A DNA stretch of 42,983 bases, from assembly GCA_013299105.1 (NCBI GenBank), contig JAAFJY010000043.1, forward strand, positions 1 to 42,983, given 5' to 3'. This document shows positions 36,500 through 42,983 of the stretch, one piece after another. The translations under genes were made by a program, and so were the position numbers. Each line of letters begins with the position of its first letter. The first letter of the stretch is position 1. This DNA is from Chitinophagales bacterium (GTDB lineage: Bacteria > Bacteroidota > Bacteroidia > Chitinophagales > Saprospiraceae). Under the pieces are notes generated by a model. That model was not told the origin of the DNA, searched no databases, and saw nothing but the letters and a program-made list of their open reading frames with translations.

Positions 36500-39331
36500 A
36501 TGAAATACGTTTACAAAGGCCTATTGTGCTTCATGATTTTGTTTGTAGTAGGGACAAACACCTCGCTTTTCAGCCAGGTTACACTACGCGGCGAAATCAA
36601 AGACGCCAAAACAAAAGAAGCGCTCATCAACGCGACGGTACAAATCAAAGGCACCACTGAAGGGCAGGTGAGTGACTTGGACGGAAAGTTTGAGTTAGAA
36701 ACCCGTCAGGCATTGCCTTTGACCTTGGTTTTTACCTACATCGGTTATACGCAACAAGAGTTGGTTGTAACTGCTGCCAATCAAAAAATTGCAATCGCGA
36801 TGGCCGAGGATGCCATCACAATTGGTGTGGTTGACGTAAAAGGTCGACGGATCACCGAAAAGCAAATCCAATCACCGCTGACGATGGAAACTTTGGATGC
36901 CATCGCCATCACTGAGACTCCATCTGCGAATTTTTACGACGGCCTTGGTTCGCTGAAGGATGTAGACATGACTTCGGCAAGTTTGGGCTTTAAAATCATC
37001 AATACCCGGGGGTTCAATAGTACTAGTCCGGTGCGTTCTTTGCAGATCATAGATGGCGTGGACAACCAATCTCCTGGTTTGAACTTCTCCTTGGGTAACT
37101 TTTTGGGAGCCTCAGAACTGGATGTAAACTCGGTTAATATCATTGTGGGAGCCGCTTCGGCATTCTATGGCCCCAATGCCTTCAACGGGGTGATCAGTAT
37201 GCAAACCAAGAATCCTTTTATGCACCGTGGCCTCAAAGCAATGGTAAAAGGAGGATCTCGTGACCTCATTGAGACGGGTTTTCGCTGGGCCGATGCAGTC
37301 AAAAACAAAGACGGCAAGGCTTGGATGGCTTACAAAATGAACTTCTCCCATTTCCAGGCCTACGACTGGGTTGCTGATAACTACGATCCAGTTTTTGATA
37401 CCCCCAGTAGTGCCAAGAACCCTGGAGGTTTCGATGCGGTAAATATTTATGGCGATGAATACCTTGTGAACAACAACTTTACCAATTCGCTTTCACTGCC
37501 TGGTATGGGTATTATTCACCGCAAAGGATATCGAGAAATTGACTTGGTGGATTACGATTCTTACAACATCAAGTTGGCCGGGGCCATGCATTTTCGCTTG
37601 AACCCAGACAAGGATTTTCGCTCCGCTGAATTGGTTGTGGGGTCTAACTTCAGTACGGGTACCACCGTTTACCAGGGCGATAACCGTTTCAGCTTGCGTG
37701 ACATCAAATTTTACCAGCACAAGGTAGAATTGAAACGCGAAGACGATTACTTTATCCGCTTCTATGCCACCCACGAAGATGCCGGCAATTCCTTCGACCC
37801 ATACTTTACAGCATTGAAACTGCAAGAAAGGGCCAAAGACAATGTAAAATGGGCATCAGATTACATCAATTTCTGGTCGGTGAGTGCCAATCCACGCCTT
37901 CGTAGCATGGAAGGTTACCCCAATCCAGTAGATTTCATTGGTCGCCCCGTTGAATTCCGTGCTGCTTTGGGTAATTTTTTGGGCAGCACTAGGGTACAGG
38001 ACACCTTGGCGCGTTACCATTCTTTGGCCCAAGCTGCTTCTTTGAAGGGTAATGCATTGTTCCAATCTGTTGACTTTTTCGAACCGGGGACCCAGCGCTT
38101 TCAGGAGGCTTTTGACGACATTACTACCAGGATTGCATCGGAAGGCGGCACTCGTTTTTTTGACCGTTCTGCTTTGTTTCACATGCATGGTGAAAAAAAG
38201 TTTAATGACTTGGTAAAGAAAGACAATGGTGTCACCGATCTGGACTTGTTGGTGGGAGCCAATTATCGTTTGTACACGCCCAATTCTCGAGGCTCTATTC
38301 TATCCGATACAGCAGGACGGAACATCGATACTTATGAATATGGCGTTTATGGTGGTGGCATTATGGAGTTAGACAAGCGCTGGAAAGTCAGTACTTCCTT
38401 GCGTTTGGACAAAAACAAAAATTTCGACTTCCTGATCTCCCCAGCTGCTTCGGTGATGTTCACTCCTGATAAAAATCAAACCATCCGGGCTTCGTTTTCA
38501 TCGGCTATTCGCAATCCAACTTTGGCTGACCAATTCCTATATTATAATGTAGGTCGGGCGATTCTGATTGGTAACCTAGATGGATTCAATAATTTGATCA
38601 CCGTTTCCAGCTTAGGAGATTACCTCAACACTTTGGATCGCAGTAAGCTGTCATTTTTCAATGTCGACCCTATCCGTCCAGAGAAAGTTCGAACTGTTGA
38701 AGTTGGCTACCGCAATACTTTTGCCGATAAGGTATATGTTGATGCAACTTATTATTACAGTGTATATCGCGATTTCATTGGGTTTAACATTGGAGTAGAT
38801 GCCAGATTCGACAACCTGACTGGTTTGCCAGTAGCCGTCCAAGCATACCGGGTTGCTGCAAATGCGCGCGATCAGGTTACTACTCAAGGATTTTCAGTGG
38901 GCTGGAGTTATTATTTCTCCCAAAACTATGTGTTCAATGGCAACTATTCCTGGAACAAACTGAACACCCAGAGTGATGACCCAATTATTCCCGCATTCAA
39001 CACCCCTGAGCACAAATTCAATTTGGGTTTTTCAGGTCGGGACATTGAGTTCAATTTCCTGGGCATCAATTTCCCTGATTTTGGCTTCAACGTCAACTAC
39101 AAGTGGATTGATGAATTCATTTTTGAGGGTTCACCACAGTTTACAGGCATTATTCCGAGTTATGATTTGCTGGATGCGCAGGTCAACTGGACCATGCCTA
39201 AAATAAACACCACTTTTAAAATTGGTGCCTCGAACATCTTGAACAACCAAACGTTCCAAACTTATGGAGGTCCAAGAATCGGAAGGCTGGCTTATGCTGC
39301 ACTTACTTACGATTGGGTGAAAAAGAAATAA
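36500..39331 (+). CDS. TonB-dependent outer-membrane receptor (CarboxypepD_reg-like N-domain)
   Basis: 943 residues from the ATG at 36500 (a TTG at 36488 precedes it). Signal peptide about 1-27. Then a carboxypeptidase-regulatory-like domain (about 29-110: LRGEIKDAKTKEALINATVQ, VSDLDGKFELETR), a plug (about 125-235, RSLQIIDGVDNQSPGLN, IIVGAASAFYGPNAFNGVIS) and the 22-strand barrel to the end (TYDWVKKK). It takes up a bulky ligand with energy from TonB. No SusD-type lipoprotein follows, so it is not a SusC/D pair. The next gene is a T9SS-exported hydrolase-fold protein that might handle the same ligand. Confidence 0.93.
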   Translation: MKYVYKGLLCFMILFVVGTNTSLFSQVTLRGEIKDAKTKEALINATVQIKGTTEGQVSDLDGKFELETRQALPLTLVFTYIGYTQQELVVTAANQKIAIAMAEDAITIGVVDVKGRRITEKQIQSPLTMETLDAIAITETPSANFYDGLGSLKDVDMTSASLGFKIINTRGFNSTSPVRSLQIIDGVDNQSPGLNFSLGNFLGASELDVNSVNIIVGAASAFYGPNAFNGVISMQTKNPFMHRGLKAMVKGGSRDLIETGFRWADAVKNKDGKAWMAYKMNFSHFQAYDWVADNYDPVFDTPSSAKNPGGFDAVNIYGDEYLVNNNFTNSLSLPGMGIIHRKGYREIDLVDYDSYNIKLAGAMHFRLNPDKDFRSAELVVGSNFSTGTTVYQGDNRFSLRDIKFYQHKVELKREDDYFIRFYATHEDAGNSFDPYFTALKLQERAKDNVKWASDYINFWSVSANPRLRSMEGYPNPVDFIGRPVEFRAALGNFLGSTRVQDTLARYHSLAQAASLKGNALFQSVDFFEPGTQRFQEAFDDITTRIASEGGTRFFDRSALFHMHGEKKFNDLVKKDNGVTDLDLLVGANYRLYTPNSRGSILSDTAGRNIDTYEYGVYGGGIMELDKRWKVSTSLRLDKNKNFDFLISPAASVMFTPDKNQTIRASFSSAIRNPTLADQFLYYNVGRAILIGNLDGFNNLITVSSLGDYLNTLDRSKLSFFNVDPIRPEKVRTVEVGYRNTFADKVYVDATYYYSVYRDFIGFNIGVDARFDNLTGLPVAVQAYRVAANARDQVTTQGFSVGWSYYFSQNYVFNGNYSWNKLNTQSDDPIIPAFNTPEHKFNLGFSGRDIEFNFLGINFPDFGFNVNYKWIDEFIFEGSPQFTGIIPSYDLLDAQVNWTMPKINTTFKIGASNILNNQTFQTYGGPRIGRLAYAALTYDWVKKK

Positions 39332-39398
39332 ATCGGCTAGGGAAGTGTGTTAAAGTTCAAGTTTTTTGGTAAAATATGCTTCCTTTGACGTTTTTTTT

Positions 39399-39455
39399 AG
39401 AGTTTGTTTAAATATTGGGCCGTTTTGCGGCAAACAAAAAAATTTAAACATACTT
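39399..39455 (-). mobile_element. MITE-like element family 2, copy 3 (about 57 bp, short form)
   Basis: Begins AGAGTTTGTTTAAATATTGGG and ends TTTAAACATACTT, aligning over its length with copy 2. The central CCGTTTTGCGG can fold on its own. It lies in the 225-bp gap between the TonB receptor and the esterase-fold gene. Confidence 0.68.
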
Positions 39456-39556
39456 ATAAGAAAAAACTTTTAATCCGGCTCGCATGGTGCCGGAAAATAA
39501 GAGTTAATTTGTTTGTATCAATGGTCATTTCATTTGTGTCACCAAAAACATTTCAC

Positions 39557-41155
39557 ATGAAACAACTCAACGCATTTTTGCTGTTGATTGCCTTTTTCGC
39601 TACTGCTTACAGCGCAACTGCACAAGCTGTTCGCTACCGCGATAATGTATTTACAGGCTTTTCTGTACAACGTAACATTGTGTACAGCCGCAACATTAGC
39701 GTGCTTACTGGCACTCCACTGAGAGATAGCTCGGTTTTGGATGTTTACACACCAGCCGGTGATGCCCTTAAAAATCGCCCATTGGTGATTTATTTTCACA
39801 CAGGTAGCTTCTTGCCACCATTGTTTAATGGAGGTATTACAGGAGCACGTTCGGATTCTTCTTGTGTTGAATTTGCCCGTCGTTTGACCCGTTTGGGTTA
39901 TGTGGTGGCAATTGCAAGTTATCGCTTGGGCTGGAACCCAGTTGCAACGGGCCCTGAAGGTCAAAACACGCGTACTGGAACCCTGCTCAACGCAGCCTAC
40001 CGTGGTGTACAGGATGCACGTTCTGCAATCCGTTTCTTCCGCAGGTCGATTGCCGAAAACAACAACCCTTATGGTGTAGATGCGAGCAAAATTGTATTGT
40101 GGGGTCAAGGTACAGGTGGTTATATCGCTTATGGTGCTGCCTATCTGGATCGCTACAAGGAAGAAATTCAAATCACCAAGTTTTTGAACACCAATACCTT
40201 GCAGGCTTTTGTGGATACTGTTTTGAATGGCAACCCATTTGGCACAACCGCCAAACCGCTTAATTTGGTTAACCATCCTGGTTACAGTTCTTCGTTCAAT
40301 CTGGCCGTAAACATGGGCGGTGCGCTCGGCGACGCCACTTGGCTGGAAGGCAAAGCTGGAGAACCAACCACCATTGGCTTCCACGTGTTGTCAGATCCTT
40401 TTGCACCATTTGCTGATGGCGCGGTAATTGTACCCACCACCCGTGAATTCGTAGTGAACGTGTCTGGTACCCGTTCAGTTACGGGCAGGGCAAACCAATT
40501 GGGTGTGAACAACGTTTTCCAGCCTGCTAATGCTGCGCAAAATGCGATTAACCTCATCAACCGAGCGTACAGTGCGGCTCCGCTTCCTTCCCCTACGTTC
40601 AACATCGGCGGCCAGCCAACTACGCTTTCTACCGACAACATGTATCCTTTCCGGATGCCCAATAACCGCCTCGAAGCAGGCCCATGGGAATGGTGGGATA
40701 CTACTACGTTGAAAATCATTGTAGATGCAACCAATCGGGCAACTGGCCAAGCATTCAACGCCAGAACGCTTCATACCAATGGTTTGCTGACCAACCCAAA
40801 CATGAGCAAGGCCAAAGCTTTGGCCTACATTGACACCATCATGGCAGTGTATGTCCCACGCGCTTTCTTGGCTTTGAACCTGACCACTTCGGTAAAAGAC
40901 GTAATCTCTGCCGAGTCGGTGAAGCTCGTGATGAGCCCGAACCCAGCCACGGACTTCATTTATTTTGAAGCCGACCGGGATCAGAAAATCGAAGACATCG
41001 CAGTTTACAACCTGGAGGGCAAGCTGGTAACCAGCGCCATGAATGTCAACAGCAACCAATACATGCTCAGTCGAGGGAATTTGCCTCGTGGTATGTATGT
41101 AGTACAGTTGAGTTTCAAGCAGGGCTATGTGGCGAAGAAATTGATGCTTGAATAA
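39557..41155 (+). CDS. T9SS-exported carboxylesterase-fold protein lacking the catalytic serine
   Basis: 532 residues from the ATG at 39557, where a good signal peptide begins (to ATAQ, about 22); the open frame reaches back to 39404. An alpha/beta-hydrolase (carboxylesterase-like) domain covers about 25-420, with the oxyanion region PLVIYFHTGSF (His81). Where GxSxG with the nucleophile serine is expected, the sequence is LWGQGTGGYIAYG, with Gly185 in place of Ser. The codon is GGT, one base from AGT. Residues about 455-532 form the T9SS type A tail (MSPNPATDFIYFEAD ... VAKKLMLE). The protein is surface-exposed or secreted; it may bind rather than hydrolyse. It follows the TonB receptor on the same strand. 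Confidence 0.85.
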   Translation: MKQLNAFLLLIAFFATAYSATAQAVRYRDNVFTGFSVQRNIVYSRNISVLTGTPLRDSSVLDVYTPAGDALKNRPLVIYFHTGSFLPPLFNGGITGARSDSSCVEFARRLTRLGYVVAIASYRLGWNPVATGPEGQNTRTGTLLNAAYRGVQDARSAIRFFRRSIAENNNPYGVDASKIVLWGQGTGGYIAYGAAYLDRYKEEIQITKFLNTNTLQAFVDTVLNGNPFGTTAKPLNLVNHPGYSSSFNLAVNMGGALGDATWLEGKAGEPTTIGFHVLSDPFAPFADGAVIVPTTREFVVNVSGTRSVTGRANQLGVNNVFQPANAAQNAINLINRAYSAAPLPSPTFNIGGQPTTLSTDNMYPFRMPNNRLEAGPWEWWDTTTLKIIVDATNRATGQAFNARTLHTNGLLTNPNMSKAKALAYIDTIMAVYVPRAFLALNLTTSVKDVISAESVKLVMSPNPATDFIYFEADRDQKIEDIAVYNLEGKLVTSAMNVNSNQYMLSRGNLPRGMYVVQLSFKQGYVAKKLMLE

Positions 41156-41180
41156 GGGCTTTGGTCCTTGATTGAAATGA

Positions 41181-41217
41181 AAAACGCCCATTCTGAGTCA
41201 TCGGAATGGGCGTTTTT
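41181..41217 (+). terminator. Terminator after the esterase-fold gene (probably bidirectional)
   Basis: A perfect 13-bp stem AAAACGCCCATTC / GAATGGGCGTTTT with a 10-nt loop, followed by TTG. The A run before and T run after let it act on both strands, also for the convergent gene at 41314. Confidence 0.88.
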
Positions 41218-41313
41218 GTTGGGGTGTTTGGGGTGGGCGAATGTTATTCTAAATCAAGAAAGTCTTGATATCAACCCGAACGCTTTGGGTTGAAGTACTT
41301 CACTTCATGGTTT

Positions 41314-41709
41314 TTATTTGGGACCAGCCTGTCGATAAAACTCTTCTGGCAACTCTTCAGATTCTTGGCTCAATTTTAATTGCTCTTCGTTAAGGATTTT
41401 TTCTAATTTATGAACTTCAGGAAAGGGCATTCTGAAATAATGCCCGTGATTTCCCGATTTTTGCTCTGCAGCCAATAGTATATCTCGATAATCACCATAG
41501 TCAAATTCTTGTTTTAAAAGATCTAAATCGCCACTAGATAGAAATAGCGCGGATCTAATTACATCTTCTGAATATCTTATATCCCTTCTAAGGGCAAACA
41601 GTACGGAACAAAGGCTTATTGCAGCATAACATGAAGGTACTGGAAAATTATCAACAATAAAGTCGATTATGTCTTGCGGAAGTGTGCGGTATTCTTCTCT
41701 TTCGATCAT
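41314..41709 (-). CDS. Hypothetical protein of 131 residues
   Basis: I do not recognise this protein. It is soluble, without signal peptide, and mostly helical. It opens MIEREEYRTLPQDIIDFIVD, has a hydrophobic middle (YAAISLCSVLFALRRDIR) and an acidic C-terminal part (LNEEQLKLSQESEELPEEF). The region is AT-richer than its neighbours. An attC-like palindrome lies 25 bp upstream of its start, with a broken ATP-binding gene beyond it, so it may belong to an acquired gene-cassette-like segment. Downstream, a bidirectional terminator separates it from the convergent T9SS gene. Confidence 0.65.
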   Translation of the reverse strand: MIEREEYRTLPQDIIDFIVDNFPVPSCYAAISLCSVLFALRRDIRYSEDVIRSALFLSSGDLDLLKQEFDYGDYRDILLAAEQKSGNHGHYFRMPFPEVHKLEKILNEEQLKLSQESEELPEEFYRQAGPK

Positions 41710-41734
41710 TTTTTGTGGCTTTTTTTATGATTTC

Positions 41735-41822
41735 GTTGGACGTGAGCATGGACGCTGTGCTGCCGTGCGTTGGCTTTGAGCGTTGGATTTCGGCGGCATT
41801 GGCGACCATGCAGTGTTAGCGA
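41735..41822 (-). other. attC-like imperfect palindrome between two minus-strand genes
   Basis: GC-rich 88-bp sequence in an AT-rich setting. The arms GCATGGTCGCCAATGCCGCCG-like and CGGCAGCACAGCGTCCATGC pair with a few mismatches and one unpaired base; the outer ends are CGCTAAC and GTCCAACG, and CCAACGC occurs twice in the loop. This is the architecture of integron recombination sites, but the GTTRRRY core is not matched, so it may instead be a REP-like or cassette-associated repeat. Confidence 0.4.
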
Positions 41823-41825
41823 TGA

Positions 41826-42878
41826 TTACTTTTTCTTTATCCAAGTGCTATTACGACCCTTTTTGGTCGGATCGGGATTCATCAAAATTAATCCCTTTTC
41901 TTGCATTCTATAGAAAATAGTTTTCATATTATCTGAGGTTTTCACACCTGTCAACTCTCTACCTTTACTATTGTGGATTTCATCATGTGACTCAAGGTAT
42001 TCCATAACGATTTTCTCAGGAGAAGCTAAAGGCTCATGACTAATAGTTGCCAAAACTGCATTCTCAAGCTCTTTAATGGTTGGTTTTTTCAACCTCAAAT
42101 CAGTTGTTTCGTTAAATGCCGTATTTAATCCTTCTCCAACATCTTTATTCGGCGGATTCGGAAACTTGTTTACAAGACGAACGAGATTTCCGTTTCTTGC
42201 AAATTGCTCGTTCAATATATTAGCTTCAGTTACATGACCAGGTAATGAACCCGGACTTAAAATCTCAACCCTGTTGTCAAAAATCCTAATATGTATGTCT
42301 GAAGCAATACTGTAATCTCGATGTAGTACAGCGTTAGTTACAATTTCATGTAATGCTTTATTGGGATAAGTTAGATTCTCAAGGCCAGTTTCTCTCAATA
42401 CTTTTTCATTTTCTATGATTTCTTTAGTCCTTTCTACAGCATCATATATTTGCTTGTAAATACAGCCTTCAATCGAAATAGGGTTGAAAACAAGTGTTTC
42501 ACGAGTGCCTTCTTCTGCTTTAGTTTTATATCGATATATCTTAATGCCACTCTGTTTGGGTAAAGCAGCTTGTGGCAAATCAGAAAATAATAAAGTTGCG
42601 GCAACCGTTGGCAACCCGTTCCGGATCAATAGTTGCTTTTTTAACCAAGGAAATGGCTCTATAGTTGGAACAACTTCAATCATAAACTCATAGATTACTA
42701 GTGAGTCAGAAACAACTTCAATAGGAATATTTAATGAGATATCCTCAAAACTCGCAAGACCTTTATCAAGTTCAAGTCTCTTGAGTTCTTCGTTTGTTGT
42801 AAGTTTTAAGTTTTGCGCTGAACGCCTTTTATAAATTGCATCGTTTGATGCTTTAACAATAGACTTACCCGCCCTTGA
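41826..42878 (-). pseudogene. 5'-truncated AlbA/Schlafen-type ATP-binding regulator
   Basis: The frame is open from 42878 to the stop at 41826 (350 codons); the first ATG (42683) gives 285 residues. It keeps the end of an AlbA_2 domain (GKSIVKASNDAIYKRRSAQN, LTTNEELKRLELDKGLASFED) and a GHKL ATPase-like part (ALHEIVTNAVLHRDYS, IRIFDNRVEILSPGSLPGHV, GNLVRLVNKF), with a C-terminal winged-helix-like region. This is the COG2865 type of predicted transcriptional regulator. A TAG at 42879-42881 cuts off the N-terminal half of AlbA_2. Removing one G from the G-run just downstream would join an upstream frame (IIILSNQLIVKGG), so a frameshift is likely; another stop follows 63 bp farther. Probably broken. 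Confidence 0.65.
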
Positions 42879-42983
42879 CTATCAATTGGTTAGATAAAAT
42901 TATAATTCCAAAGCCCCGCGCACACACCTAATATTCTATCTTTTAATTTCATGTTTTTCAAGCGACATCTATTTTTTAATATT

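Noticed and set aside
39404-39556. 51-residue N-terminal extension of the esterase-fold protein
   Set aside because: It would place a basic non-signal sequence, partly from a MITE-like element, ahead of an evident signal peptide that begins at the ATG at 39557.
36500-41155. SusC/SusD-type polysaccharide utilisation locus
   Set aside because: No SusD-like lipoprotein follows the TonB receptor and no glycoside hydrolase is adjacent.
41735-41822. True integron attC site
   Set aside because: The GTTRRRY/RYYYAAC cores do not match and no integrase is visible, so it is only called attC-like.

Overview
The window reads as a chromosomal piece of a free-living Bacteroidota bacterium, most likely of the Saprospiraceae/Haliscomenobacter type. 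This is inferred from family content, not from a database match. Pointers are two proteins with type IX secretion (T9SS) C-terminal sorting tails, a 1384-residue hybrid two-component sensor with a periplasmic propeller, a TonB-dependent receptor with a carboxypeptidase-regulatory-like N-terminus, a LytS/LytTR pair, a DUF1080 protein, a DUF2911 protein, and promoters of the Bacteroidota form TTTG-N20-TAnnTTTG.

Layout. 174-4237 (minus): secreted GH13 alpha-glucanase, XdhC-like protein, TsaD. 4351-6479: bactofilin convergent with a LytTR regulator and its histidine kinase. 6924-10058: DUF2911 protein and a sodium:solute symporter. 10059-11109: about 1 kb without genes, packed with repeats. 11110-18090: T9SS dockerin-like protein, then a plus-strand run of DUF1080 protein, Gfo/Idh oxidoreductase, DinB-like protein and PrmA, with gaps holding 8-bp-period repeats. 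18133-22671: a 1512-residue exported protein of unknown function. 22998-24793: small membrane protein and O-acetylhomoserine sulfhydrylase (metY). 24719-25660: a toxin-antitoxin module between two copies of the metY 3' end plus its terminator. 25660-27242: two exported (probable lipo-) proteins separated by a MITE-like element, the first with a frameshift in an A7 run. 27349-33168: AraC regulator, membrane LuxR-type regulator, hybrid sensor. 33413-36292: TrpF-like protein, methyltransferase/PAP2 pair, ZIP transporter. 36500-41155: TonB-dependent receptor followed by a T9SS-exported esterase-fold protein lacking the nucleophile serine. 41314-42983: AT-rich minus-strand end with an orphan gene, an attC-like palindrome and a broken AlbA/Schlafen-type ATP-binding gene.

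How genes work together. The GH13 enzyme, DUF1080/Gfo-Idh pair, symporter, TonB receptor and exported proteins fit a polymer- or sugar-scavenging lifestyle. No SusD partner is present, so there is no classical PUL. Most other genes are housekeeping (tsaD, prmA, metY).

The most unusual content is between genes: two MITE-like families (about 214 bp, two copies; 161 or about 58 bp, three copies), octamer arrays that form hairpins, a cluster of small hairpins, and the toxin-antitoxin cassette with duplicated metY ends. No rRNA, tRNA, CRISPR array, integrase or transposase gene was seen.
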